In this document: one piece after another, positions 50,701 to 61,767 of the stretch
How the letters are laid out: every line of letters begins with the position of its first letter
Position numbering within the stretch: the first letter of the stretch is position 1
From: Escallonia rubra
Lineage: Eukaryota > Streptophyta > Magnoliopsida > Escalloniales > Escalloniaceae
Direction: 5' to 3'
Assembly (NCBI GenBank): GCA_033065855.1
Contig: JAVXUO010000884.1
Coordinates: forward strand, 248,001-312,000
DNA: 64,000 nt
The notes under the pieces: generated by a model
Told to the model about the DNA's origin: nothing
Databases searched by the model: none
Seen by the model: only the letters and a program-made list of their open reading frames with translations
Program-made: the position numbers and the translations under genes

Positions 50701-51763
50701 TGATCTTGTCCTCTTCCTGTCGAGGAACACAGCTTACTGTTACACTAGCAGCAGGTACACAACTTATTATTTCTCAGAAACAGATAGTTTCAAACTTAAT
50801 GCTTCACACTGCCATGCCTAACACATCATCCGGTCACTTTATTGCATAACTCACCACTCTGATTTCTATTTGCACTTACCGTATAGGGTGGCTGAAAAAC
50901 TTACCCGCCACCCTGACCAGTATTCTTGGTAGGTCAAACTTCGGAACTCCACGATGGTTCAACTCTAGTACTTTGAACTAATCGAGCGCCTATACCTGCG
51001 CTCCTTTAAATCCCATATCATGTTTCGATTGAATTTCAGAACTCTATCCAGATCACAATATCACCGAACCGGTGTGGGCGTGAATTCTTGATTCTGCCCC
51101 AACCTTTAACCTTGGGCATCATATTGTGTCGGCTATAAAAACTTTTGCTGACGACCGTCAGCTCTTACAATTCGTTCAGGAAAAATTCTTACTTATCTCT
51201 TTTCTATCCGCTGTGCGTTGACTCAGATCTTTCTCCATTGTCAAACTTAAACTGTTCCAAACACATAACCAATGAAAAAAATTCCACATAGCTCACCAAT
51301 CGAGTGAGATCACCGCATCTCTTATTCCAGGACTAAGCCCCCCATCAGACTTCTGACAGCTATCTGCCTCCATCAATAACATCCTTATGGCAAATCTAGC
51401 GAAACAAGAAATTTCATCCCAACCTTGTCTATGGACTCTTAATCCACTGGTGTCACATTAACAAACTCCCTTCATATTGGTTCATGAAATCTCGCAAAAT
51501 ACCGGTAAAAAATAATTCTCTAAAAGGTTCTCAAATGACATAAATCAATTTCTGATAAGTCAGATTCTTCAATACTCTTTCCATCCCTGATCGACCTTAT
51601 CTCTCAGTTTATATCCAACAAATTCAATCTTTCATCACTTCACTCACAATTGCTTAAAATTTATACGATCAGTTGCTCAAAAATTTCTCCATTTTGCTAA
51701 TCCAATTCATTGTCTCTATAGGGTTCAATTGCTCCATGTAGCTAGTCATTTCATCTATTAAGC

Positions 51764-51764
<1 letters not shown>
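47755..51764. mobile_element. LTR-retrotransposon-derived DNA, limits uncertain
   Basis: Starts TGTAACATCCCCGAAAATCC, a common start of gypsy LTRs and similar in form to the LTR start at 26831. No gag, RT or integrase domain could be read up to the (TA)n tract. A non-autonomous hAT (49618-50699) is nested in it. The right boundary is not identified, so the full extent is a guess. Confidence 0.35.
49618..50699. mobile_element. Non-autonomous hAT element, copy 2 (1082 bp)
   Basis: Ends TAGACCTGGCAAA and the complement of TTTGCCAGGTCTA are perfect inverted repeats of 13 bp. The 8-bp duplication ctgatctt is exact (49610-49617 and 50700-50707). Dense acccg/cgggt subterminal words and an acccgcgggtaataccc block are shared with copy 1 at 9425. 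The centre (49880-50240) has repeated cgccgtatctcctccgtccg words. No transposase is present. It is better preserved than copy 1. Confidence 0.93.
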
Positions 51765-51829
<65 letters not shown>

Positions 51830-52085
51830 GTCGTGATCCATTGCTAGCGCTAGCACGTTGCTAGCGCTGTTTTGCCGTCCGCTATATAATGTAGCGGACG
51901 ATAATTCACCGTCCGCTACATTATATAGCGGACGGTGCTAGCGCTGCTAGCGCTAGCAACGGATCAGCTCCCTATATATATATATATATACACCTGTATA
52001 TATAATGTATATATATATATATATACACCTGTATATATAATGTATATATATATATACATATATACATATATGTATATATATAATG

Positions 52086-52129
<44 letters not shown>

Positions 52130-52399
52130 TATATATATACCTATATGTATATATAGATACATTATATATATACACCTATATACATATATATATACCTATA
52201 TACATATATGTATATATATATATATATATGTATACATATATGTATATATATATATATGTGTGTGTGTGTATATATATATACACCTATATACATATATATA
52301 TATACCTATATATATGTGTATATATATGTATGTATATAGGTATAAATATGTATATGTACCTATATAGGTATAAATATGTATATGTACCTATATATATAT
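51765..52399. repeat. (TA)n microsatellite tract
   Basis: Long alternating TA with interspersed cacctgtata, tatacctata and cacaca units, broken by a 145-bp palindromic element at 51828-51972 and ending exactly at the large MULE. Open frames here are Tyr/Ile low-complexity artefacts. Confidence 0.9.
51828..51972. mobile_element. 145-bp palindromic MITE inside (TA)n
   Basis: The whole element folds back on itself. The left end is GGGTCGTGATCC and the right end, complemented, is GGGAGCTGATCC. Inside are TTGCTAGCGCTAGCA arms and two copies of CCGTCCGCTA...TAGCGGACG, each itself a palindrome, around a short ataattca centre. (TA)n continues on both sides, so the target was the microsatellite and no distinct duplication can be seen. 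The layout resembles microsatellite-targeting MITEs such as rice Micron; family identity is not claimed. Confidence 0.8.
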
Positions 52400-54690
52400 G
52401 GGGGCCGATCCCCATCGACCGGTGGGAAAAATCTTATTTTCCCACCGAATTGCTGCTCTAAGCAGCGATTGTATAAAATTGCAAAAAGTCAATCTCAACA
52501 AAGAGTTGTGATTGGAATTATTGGAGAAAAAATCCCAATCGCAACTCTTTCATGCGATTGGGTTTTTCCCTTTTTTCCTCCCACGTGCACGGCTGGTCAA
52601 CAATCACGGCCGTGGCCCCCACCCCTCATCCCCCCAATCGCAAGTCTTTCTTGCGATTTTACTTTTTGTCCTTTTTTTCCAATCACGGCTTCCCCCTCGT
52701 GGCCCCCACCCCTCCTCCCCCCCACCCTTCCTTCCCCTCCCCCCCCCCCCCGTGGCCCCCACCCCTCATTTCCCCCGTCCTTTTTTTTTGTGTGCATTCG
52801 GGCACATAATTTTCCTGAAAGAGAAAGAGAAAAGGCCCCACCCCATTGTCCTTCCCCTCCCCCCCCCCCCCCCGTGATGCCCCCTTCCCCCCACGCGTCA
52901 TTTCCCCCCCTCCCCCCACCCCCACGTGTCATTTCCCCCTCCCCCCACCCTACTGCTCACTCACGGGAAACTTTGAGAAACTGTGTCTTCTTTCTTCTTT
53001 TTCTCTCTATAAAATCCCTTCTCCCCGAACCATTTCTTCCAATCTCCTCATTCTCCATATCTCACCTACATAATCTCCACAACAATACAGACAAAAAAAA
53101 TTTACGCTAGAAGAACGGTGGATAACCGCTAGAAGATTGGTGGATTTTTCGTCATTTTTTTCAAGTCAAAACAAGTAAGTATTTTGAATTTTCTTATAAT
53201 TCAATGTTAATTTCAAATTGTTCTTACCAATTGATTGTTTAAATTATGTTACGCTTAAATTGTTCTTACCATAGTCTAAAATTCGTGTTTAGGGCGTCAA
53301 AATTACGTTTTTACAAATCGGGGTATTACATTCGAAAGATTCGAAAATAGCGATTTTTTAGGGCGTCAAAATTAGGATTTTTCACGAATTATAAAAAATA
53401 GCTAGAGCTAGATTTTGCCAAAGTGCAAAAAAGAGACCTTAGTTATTTTTAAAAGATCTGTATCAGGTAAAAATTTCAGATTTTTCCAAAGACTGGTGGA
53501 AACGGGTAAACTGATACGCGCAACCTTGTAACTTTGTAGTGTAATTTAAAATATCAAGCTAGCGCGATTTTGCGCGAAACTTTTTGGAGAACCCTAGGAT
53601 GTTGGGAAGTTCCATTTCCTAGGAATTCGGACCATTCCGAAGCCGGTAGCAATTTTTTTGCCGAACGGGCTTTTAAGCGCTCGATCCGGACACCGGTTCG
53701 TGATTTTTGGACGAAAAATCCGTAAAATACTTTTTAGATTAAGAATGAACTCAGGAAGCTTAAAATAGCATTTTAAAGCACTTTTAAGATTTTTCCTGAT
53801 GCCAGGGGCATTTTGGTAATTTGTCGCCCCGAGAGGGGTATTTTGGTAATTTTACGGTGTCAAGTTTTTCAAATGACTTTTCAGTCCAGAAATGTAAGCA
53901 AAGCACCTAAAATGCTGATTTGAAGCCGATTCGCAGGGAATAAATGTCGCTAAAGGTGAAAACTTAATTAGACAATTTTTCACGAATTTATAAAAAATAG
54001 CTAGAGCTAGATTTTGCCAAAGTGCAAAACAAGACCCTGGTTATTTCTAAAAGATACGTATCAGGTAAAAATTTCAGATTTTTCCAAAGACTGGAAAGGG
54101 GTTAACTGATACGCGCAACCTTGCAACTTCGCAGTGTAATTTAAAATATCAAGCTAGCGCGATTTCGCCCGAAACTTTTTTGAGAACCCTAGAATGTTGG
54201 GAAGTTCCATTCCAAATGAATTCGGGCCATTCTGAAGCTGTTAGCAATTTTTTTGCTGAACGGGCTTTTTACGCGCTCGATCCGGACACTGGTTCGGGAT
54301 TTTTGGGTGAAACTTCTGTAAAATACTTTTTACATCACGAATCAGTTCAGGAACCTTAAAATAGCATCTTAAAGCACTTTTGAGATTTTTCTTAATGCCA
54401 GGGGGCATTTTGGTAATTCGCCGCCCCGAGAGGGGTATTTTGGTAATTTTACGGTGTCAAGTTTTTCAAACGACTTTTCAGTCCGTAAATGTAAGCACAG
54501 CACCTGAAATGCTGATTTGAAGCTGATTCGCGGGGCGTTGGGGTCATAATGAACCCCGGGCCATTTCGGTAATTTGTCGCTCATCGGGGGCTATTTTCCT
54601 AATTTTACATTACACAACTTTCCCGAATGACTTTTAGTTCAGGAAAGGGTGTGAGACACCCGAAAAGTTATTTTAAACTTGTGATTTCAG
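52400..54690 (+). repeat. Left TIR (~2.3 kb) of the large MULE
   Basis: Outer part: hairpin ggtgggaaaa/ttttcccacc at ~52421-52446, then C-rich DNA with repeated gtggcccccacccctc and cacgcgtcatttcccc words. The middle part is a promoter and leader. The inner part contains two tandem units of ~599 bp (gctagagctagattttgcc at 53401 and 54000), plus a partial third starting near 54731 outside the arm. The shared units include gccaggggcattttggtaatt and gagaggggtattttggtaat. Confidence 0.88.
53008..53174 (+). promoter_or_regulatory. TIR promoter and 5' leader exon of the transposase
   Basis: TATAAAA at 53008-53014 is followed ~25-35 bp later by the presumed start of a C/A-rich leader. The leader ends at 53174 before the consensus donor gtaagt (53175-53180). 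A pyrimidine-A-rich acceptor (gatttcag, AG at 55048-55049) precedes the transposase ATG at 55057, giving a 5'UTR intron of ~1.87 kb. Splicing is inferred from sequence. Confidence 0.65.
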
Positions 54691-55056
54691 GAAGCTTAAA
54701 AGTCGTTTGAAAAAACTATTCAGCTTTTCTGATGCCAGGGGCATTTTGGTAATTCGCATTCCCGAGAGGGGTATTTTCGTTATTTTGCCCCTTTTAGTTT
54801 TTCAAATGACTGCTTAGTCCAGAAATGTAAGCAAAGCACCTGAAAGGTTGTTTTGAAGTTGATTTGGGGCGTTAGGGTGATAATGAACCCCCGGGGGCAT
54901 TTCGGTAATTTGCCGCTCATCGGGGGCTATTTTGGTAATTTTATATTATACAAATTTTCCAACAATTACGTTTAAATAATTTTTATTCTTCTTTTATTTA
55001 ATTCTATGACTTGTTGAGAATGATATAATTTTTATTTTATAGATTTCAGTATAAAT

Positions 55057-57363
55057 ATGGATGCAACTGGAGGAAGCAATTTTTGTGAAGGTTCTGATCC
55101 ACCTTACTTGGGTCAAGTTTTTCAAACACTGGACGAAGTTGAAGCATACTACAGAGCATATTCAAAAATGATGGGTGTCGGTATTAGAACTAAGACGACT
55201 AGAAAATGGGTGAATACAGATCAAATTTGTGCAAGACTATTTGAGTGTCATAGAGGAGCACCGCATGTACCCCCGATCGTTCAGATCAGTGACGAAGGGA
55301 CAACAAGACAAAGAAAACGCGACACATTTCCGGGTACTGGCTGCAAGGCCCATGTGTATGCAGTACACCGAAAAAATGAAAACCATTGGGTTGTGACGGG
55401 AGTGGAGTTAAGTCATAATCATCAGTTAATGACCCCTAGTAAGATTGGTCAAATTCATCAACACCGAGAAATTAGCGCAGCACACAGACAACTGATTTTT
55501 ACAATGGCCGGGGCTAAAATTCCACCTTCTAAGATGATGGGGGTTTTCTCAAGCCAGGCTGGGGGGATTGACAAGTTGAGTTTCAACAAAGTAGACATTC
55601 GAAATGAACTTCGTGCTCAGAAGAGAGAGTCTTTCGGTAGGAGTGATTCTCAAGCTACACTTGATCTCTTCAGGTGCCTTCAGAGTGAGAATTCTGGATT
55701 TTTCTACAGTCTCCAACTGGATGATGAGAACCGCATTAATACTATATTTTGGGCGGACCCCCGTTCTAGAGCTGCTTACCAAAATTTTGGGGATGTTGTG
55801 ACGTTTGACACCACATACCGCACCAATAAGTACTTTATGCCTTTTGCTCCGTTCACCGGGGTGAACCACCACTATCAGTCAATCTCGTTTGGCTTTGCCC
55901 TGCTTAGGGATGAGACGAAGGAGTCATTTACGTGGTTATTTGAAACATGGCTTCAAGCAATGTATCATATTCCTCCAAAGACCATCATCACCGACCAAGA
56001 TCTGGCAATGAAAAATGCAATCGCTAAGGTCCTTCCAGATACTCACCATGGCCTGTGCACGTGGCACATAAGCAACAAATATCCCGAACGGCTTCACAAT
56101 GTATATGCAAACCATCCGGAATTCAAGACTGGCTTTAATACATGTGTGAAGAAATCGTTGACGGTAGACGTGTTCGAGGAGAGGTGGGCCACGTTAATGG
56201 ATGACTACTATTTGCATAATCATGACTGGTTACAATCGTTGTATGCTATCAAGACACAGTGGGTCGGTGCCTACACCAAGAAGTTTTTTGCAGCCGGAAT
56301 GACTAGGACCTCGAGAAGCGAAGCTATGAATTCATTCTTTGATGGGTACGTAAGCCAGTCTTCAAGTATAGTGGAGTTCGTACTAGAGATGCAGAAAGCC
56401 GTTGATAGGCAATTGTACCGTGAGAGAGAAGTCGACGCGGCTACAGTTTACAGAGAAAGAGCCATACTACTCTTTTCACCTTTGGAGGCTCATGCGGCTC
56501 AAGTCTATACCAAGGAAATGTTTATACAGTTTCAAGATAAACTACTAAAGTCGAATCAATATGGCATAACAAAGTTGCACGAGTATTCCACCAGAGATCT
56601 CAAGGTTTATGCTTTGACAAACGTGACGAATTTCGCCAATCCGTGCTCTTCGTCGACTCCGAGGAACAGAAGACATTTTACCGTGGCTAAATGTATGGAC
56701 ACCGGGTTGGTAAATTGCAACTGTCAATTGTTTGAGCATAAATGCATACTTTGTCGACACGCGTTGAGGATTTTGAGCTCCAAGAATGCTCGTGAAATCC
56801 CTCCACAGTATATCTTGGAACGGTGGATGAAGGAAGCCAATAGAGTCCACGGTCACATTCCTTACGTGCCCAATGTTTCAGTTGATTTCGAGCAATCTGA
56901 GCCGCTGCGATATAATCACATTTGTAACATCATGCACGGTTTATCATTGGATGCAGCATCAACATTTGATGGGTACAGGTATCAAGTTGAAGCAGCCGCA
57001 CGGGATAAGGCTAAGCATGCACAGTTTAGGATGGCTGATCCAGAAAGACGGGACACTCCGACTACTCGGATGACTCCAGCCGGTAGATTCAATCGAGCCA
57101 AACAGCCAGTCATTGACGGCACTAGCATGCAAGGTGAGGTGGACGACATTTTTGATCCAATTATTTCTCAAACAAAAGGGCGAAAACGAGAAATATGCAT
57201 AAAGAATCCGATTGAAAAAGCAACGGGTCAAAAAAAATTACGAAAGTGTGCGTTGTGTAATAAGATGACTGATCATGACAAGAGAAACCATTATAAAGTG
57301 TTAGGTCTCGCACCTGACAGTATGGTCGAGGATGACGATGATGATGATGATGATGAGTGTTAG
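55057..57363 (+). CDS. FAR1/MURA-type MULE transposase, intact (768 aa)
   Basis: One uninterrupted frame, MDATGGSNF to EDDDDDDDDEC. FAR1-type DNA-binding region at ~20-125, with zinc ligands C58, C64, C96 and H120/H122. MULE catalytic domain at ~225-430: D251 in FDTTYRTNKY, D313 in ITDQDLAM, CTWH at 334-337 and E422 in RSEAMNSFFDGY, the expected D-D-E set. SWIM finger at 554-568 (CNC...CRH). A short C-x2-C...H...H cluster near 740 and an Asp-rich tail close the protein. The enzyme would cut and rejoin MULE ends in the nucleus. All key residues are present, so it could be active. It reads from the left TIR promoter and converges on PMD-Ulp1. Confidence 0.95.
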   Translation: MDATGGSNFCEGSDPPYLGQVFQTLDEVEAYYRAYSKMMGVGIRTKTTRKWVNTDQICARLFECHRGAPHVPPIVQISDEGTTRQRKRDTFPGTGCKAHVYAVHRKNENHWVVTGVELSHNHQLMTPSKIGQIHQHREISAAHRQLIFTMAGAKIPPSKMMGVFSSQAGGIDKLSFNKVDIRNELRAQKRESFGRSDSQATLDLFRCLQSENSGFFYSLQLDDENRINTIFWADPRSRAAYQNFGDVVTFDTTYRTNKYFMPFAPFTGVNHHYQSISFGFALLRDETKESFTWLFETWLQAMYHIPPKTIITDQDLAMKNAIAKVLPDTHHGLCTWHISNKYPERLHNVYANHPEFKTGFNTCVKKSLTVDVFEERWATLMDDYYLHNHDWLQSLYAIKTQWVGAYTKKFFAAGMTRTSRSEAMNSFFDGYVSQSSSIVEFVLEMQKAVDRQLYREREVDAATVYRERAILLFSPLEAHAAQVYTKEMFIQFQDKLLKSNQYGITKLHEYSTRDLKVYALTNVTNFANPCSSSTPRNRRHFTVAKCMDTGLVNCNCQLFEHKCILCRHALRILSSKNAREIPPQYILERWMKEANRVHGHIPYVPNVSVDFEQSEPLRYNHICNIMHGLSLDAASTFDGYRYQVEAAARDKAKHAQFRMADPERRDTPTTRMTPAGRFNRAKQPVIDGTSMQGEVDDIFDPIISQTKGRKREICIKNPIEKATGQKKLRKCALCNKMTDHDKRNHYKVLGLAPDSMVEDDDDDDDDEC

Positions 57364-57472
57364 GGTTAATGTTTCAGTTGTATAACGAATAACTTTTATA
57401 ATGTTTAAATTTGTGATTTGGTTTGTTGAATATTTAATTTTTGATTTGGTTTGTGGATTATTGATATTTTTT

Positions 57473-58890
57473 GAAGGGCCTATTCGCGCACATTTTAGCG
57501 CCCAATTCATAGCTTCCGAAAAATCTTGTAAATTTTTTGGTTCATTGCACCTCAGGCACGCTAGTTAGCCCATTCGTAAGAATTTCGGCGAAAAACGAGA
57601 CACGTTATTTTTTGGGTTTTCCTATGAAGGGCCTATTCGGGCACACTTTAGGGCCCAATTCATATCTTCCGAAAAATATTGTAATTTTTACGGAACTTTT
57701 TTTTCGCTCATTGCACCTCAGGCACGCTAGTTAGCCCATTCGTAAGAATTTAGGCGAAAAACGAGACACATTATTTTTTGGGTTTTCCTATGAAGGGCCT
57801 ATTCGGGCACACTTTAGGGCCCAATTCATAGCTTCCGAAAAATGTTGTAATTTTTTTTTGTCACTTTTTTTTAGCTCATTGCACCTCAGGCACGCTAGTT
57901 AGCCCATTCGTAAGAATTTCGGCGAAAAAAGAGACACGTTATTATTTGGGTTTTCCTATGAAGGGCCTATTTGGGCACACTTTAGGGCCCAATTCATAGC
58001 TTCCGAAAAATCTTGTAATTTTTTTTGTCACTTTTTTTTCGCTCATTGCACCTCAGGCATGCTAGTTAGCCCATTTGTAAGAATTTTGGCAAAAAACGAG
58101 ACACGTTATTATTTGGGTTTTCCTATGAAGGGCCTATTCGGACACACTTTAGGGCCCAATTCATAGCTTCCGAAAAATCTTGTAATTTTTTTTTGTCACT
58201 TTTTTTTCGCTCATTGCACCTCAGGCACGCTAGTTAGCCCATTCGTAAGAATTTTGGCGAAAAACGAGACACGTTATTTTTTGGGTTTTCCTATGAAGGG
58301 CCTATTCGGGAACACTTTAGGGCCCAATTCATAACTTCCGAAAAATGTTGTAATTTTTTTGTCACTTTTTTTTTTCACTCATTGCACCTCAGGCACGCTA
58401 GTTAGACCATTCGTAAGAATTTTGGCAACAAACGAGACACGTTATTTTTTGGGTTTTCCTATGAAGGGCCTATTCGGGCACACTTTAGGGCCCAATTCAT
58501 AGCTTCCGAAAAATCTTGTAATTTTTTTTGTCACTTTTTTTTCCCTCATTGCACCTCAGGCACGCTAGTTAGCCCATTCGTAAGAATTTCGGCGAAAAAC
58601 GAGACACTTTATTTTTTGGGTTTCCAATGAAAGGCCTATTCGCGCACACTTTATCGCCCAATTCATAGCTTCCGAAAAATCTTGTAATTTTTTTTGTCAT
58701 TTATTTTTTGCTCATTGCCCCTTAGGCACGCTAATAGGCCATTTCTATGAATTTCAGCGAAAATCGAGACAAATAATATATTTAGTTTTCCTATAAAAGG
58801 CATATTCGCGCACACTTTATCGCCAAATTCATAGCTTGCGAAAATACATGTACATTTTTTTAAGGGGTTCTTTGCTCATTGCACCTTAGT
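57473..58890. repeat. ~167-bp tandem array between the two MULE genes
   Basis: Nine units recur at gggcctattcg (about 57478, 57631, 57797, 57965, 58132, 58300, 58468, 58634 and, as ggcatattcg, 58800), with spacings 153 then 166-168. Each unit has cccaattcatagcttccg, ttgcacctcaggcacgctag and aacgagacacgttatt words. Inner units are most alike; outer ones are diverged. The last unit's cacgctagtt word overlaps the stop codon of PMD-Ulp1. Confidence 0.92.
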
Positions 58891-58894
58891 CACG

Positions 58895-61765
58895 CTAGTT
58901 AGGATAATGGTAATGAAGGCATCTAGCTTCATTCTTTTTCAGCTCCCAGGCTATCCTATACCTAAACGTCAAGGCAGCCTTCCTAGTCCATGACGTATAT
59001 CTGAGCACCTCCGAGCGAGCAATGTAGTCCATGTACTTGAGGACGTAAATCCCGCAATCGTGACTGTTATATTGCTTTGGTCGGTCCTGTATCATCACGA
59101 CCATCCAAGGCTCTACCGTCGAATTCCTGGTGATGGAATCCCCCGAATAATCTCGGCACACTAGCGAGAAGATAGTAGTCTGCATCCAACAATTAAAAAT
59201 GTCATCAAGCCTATGTTACGATAAGAATATACTATGAGCCAAGGTCAACCGATAAAAACTAACCACTGCAGTGATGTACTCGCTATACATCTGTGCCAGC
59301 GACCGCCCAGGAGAGTCCTCCCTTAGGCTATCGTATATGTTGACCTGTCTGTTCGCTGGATGGAGAACTAATAGGAACCAGTGGTTTTCATGATGGCAAG
59401 GTATCATGACAAGGTTCGCATGAGCAGCGTGACATTGATAGTCTGCGTTCAACAGGCCTAATACGTTTCCACCTGGTTTCCACTTACCCTTGCCTGCCCC
59501 TCGCCTCCTCCATTCTGTTAACTCCCTCATGCTGGTCACCATTAATGTGACAAAGTAAGTGGGATACATGTTAAGCTTCAAATCTTCGCACTGGTTATAA
59601 CGGAGCTCTATAATCCGGAGCAGATCTATATAAGCATTCATGATAAAATTTGAAATATCTGTCTCCGATGCCAACATTCTCACATCCGCGTGACCTAGCA
59701 ATGTTCCAAGAGGATAGTCTGTTGAATCGACAGGCTCAGGCCCGAAGTAGTGCCGGTCGATCCAATCCCACTTCCACTGCCTCAATGGCTTTGTCGCTTG
59801 TCTTTTATCTGACCGGATGCTTGGGCGCGAGGCCTGGATTCCTACTTGGGTCACCTGACTCTGGCGCTGAGAGTCGTACGTGTCAGGAGGCAAGCGAATA
59901 GACGGCTCCCAGAATTCCTTCTGGGGCAAAGACGCGTCAGGAGGCAAGCGACTAGACAACTCCCACACCACACTCTGGGGCACAGAGTCGTACGCGTCAG
60001 GAGGCAAGCGACTAGACGGCTCCCCCAGGCCCTGACTCTGGGGCTGAGAGCCGTACGCGTCAGGAGGCAAGCGACTAGACGGCTCCCCTTGGTAACCCCG
60101 GTACGCAACACTAAAGTTGTGAAGATCAGTCTTGTACCTCTCAATGGAGCTCTTGAGACTGTCAGGCGCATGCGCGACATACCAGTCAAACCGCTCGAGC
60201 TGCTTGAACACCTCAGTGCCCTGGTCAACCTAAAAAACATGCATAGAAAAATCACCGTCATCATTTCAGGCATGGTCGAGAAGGTGCGCAAATAAATATT
60301 GAAACAACACTAGGTTGACTTACAATGTTCAATGCCCAGAACTGGTCATAGACCTCACGTGGCGCATACGATTTGGTCCTCACTTAGGAAGGGCGATTCA
60401 CCCTCATGCGCGTCACCTTGAGAAACCATTGCAGGTACTCCTCAGTACTGGTGCCGTCGTCCTTGGGCGATACAAGGCTACCATACGTTTCTTGCCAAGT
60501 ATTCCACTGTTGCACCTCGTCGCTCAGCAAATTCAAGGCATCAGGTACCTCAAAATTCGGACCTCGACCGCTCCTGTATGGCCACATGTCTACAGCGGGT
60601 TTTGGTATCCCTTGTAGACAGCCAGCTTGTTTCATAGCTCGATCGGGCATCTGAAACTCACATACTTCGAAGTGAATAAGTGGCACCCGAACCAAACCTG
60701 CCAACACGTACGACACCGGAAGTTGCCAACACAACTCATCCAACCGATGCATCACCTTCCCATATGGCTGCCACGTCACCTGGGATGTATCCATCATATC
60801 TAGTTCCCCCCGATAGAACATTAGATGGTGGTGAGGGTCTACCCGTCTCCTCCGTTTGGTCGTAGGCCCCCAGGCCCACACCCTAGGCCACGTCTCATCG
60901 AAATCAGCTACGGGCTGTGGACGACCCGTGGGTAGCCTCTCGTAAGACCAAACCTGTGAATGCAAACATTATATGGAATTAGTAATTAATCACGAATATA
61001 TTGACACGTCAACCAAGAATATAAATGCTCAAACCTGTAACAGAGTGATGCAGGCGGCAATGGACTTCGCACCCTTTCTCGTAGCTTTGTGCAATGCTCG
61101 ATATAGGTGCGCAAGGACAGCTGAACCCCACGAATACGAGTATACCTCCTCAAGATCCTCCAAGAACACCATATACTTCGGATGCACCGTGTTTTTTTTT
61201 GCGTCGGAAGTAATATAGATCCAGTAATATACAAAAGGAATGCCTTCGTATACGTCTCCAAATCATGAGGAGTGTATTCATCCGGTAGCTCGCCGTACTG
61301 CTCTCTTAGCCATTTAAGTTTTATGCCGTTGGTTGTAAGAGCGTCCCTCGGAATTCTCAGAAAATACTGCCTAGCCATCTTCGCTATGGATGCAGACGTT
61401 TTACTCGAAGTAATGGGTCTGTCGTGACATGGGATTCCAAGTATAAATCTGACGTCCTCTAATGTAATAGTCATTTCACCAAACCGGAAGTGAAATGAGT
61501 TCGTCTCGCCCCTCCATCGTTCAACTAGAGCGGATATAAGGCAATCGTCGTGCCGAGACCAAATCCCGCAATCGGTGAACACCATCAAATTTTGACGGTG
61601 TAATAGTTGTATTTGTTCCTCGTTCAGTACCCACTCGTCGAGGTGACTTGTGCTTTGAATTGTTTCCAAAACACCCCTATCGACACCGTCAAATACGTGC
61701 CTCGCGACGTGGTCATCGTCATCGTATAGGATTGATGTATCATGAGGTCCAGGGTTGAAATCCAT
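58895..61765 (-). CDS. Plant mobile domain-Ulp1 (C48) protease fusion, four exons, two lesions
   Basis: Exons: 61035-61765, 60324-60953, 59264-60229, 58895-59179. All borders are GT-AG and junctions phase 0. Exons 1-2 encode a plant mobile domain (LISALVERWRGETNSFHF, GEMTITLEDVRFILGIP, YSWGSAVLAHLYRAL, LLQ|VWSYERLPTGRP). Exon 3 has a Pro/Ser-rich repeat linker, then the Ulp1 fold with the His of HHENHWFLLVLHP and Asp of NIYDSL. Exon 4 has the Cys of HDCGIYVLKYMD. The His-Asp-Cys triad is complete, so SUMO/ubiquitin-like cleavage is the family expectation. Lesions: a frameshift in an A9 run (plus-strand T-run 61192-61200) and a TAA at 60384-60386 followed by 20 more coherent codons to the donor. 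The length is one base short of a full frame. The substrate is unknown. Confidence 0.85.
59884..60087 (-). repeat. Four short repeats in the PMD-Ulp1 linker
   Basis: Units starting at caggaggcaagcga (59884, 59938, 59998, 60061) are 54-63 nt apart and in frame. They encode EPSSRLPPDAY-type units of 18-21 residues separated by Gln/Ser-rich spacers. All spacings are multiples of three, so copy-number change would not break the frame. Confidence 0.88.
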
Positions 61766-61767
61766 AT

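Noticed and set aside
51935..52461. Several Tyr/Ile-rich open frames
   Set aside because: Translation of TA/TG microsatellite, no domain.
52376..53110. Long Pro-rich open frame across the left MULE arm
   Set aside because: Produced by C-rich TIR DNA; overlaps the (TA)n border, TATA box and leader, and its mirror is in the right arm.
57473..58890. Possible centromeric satellite because the unit is ~167 bp
   Set aside because: Only nine diverged units, confined between two genes of one transposon.
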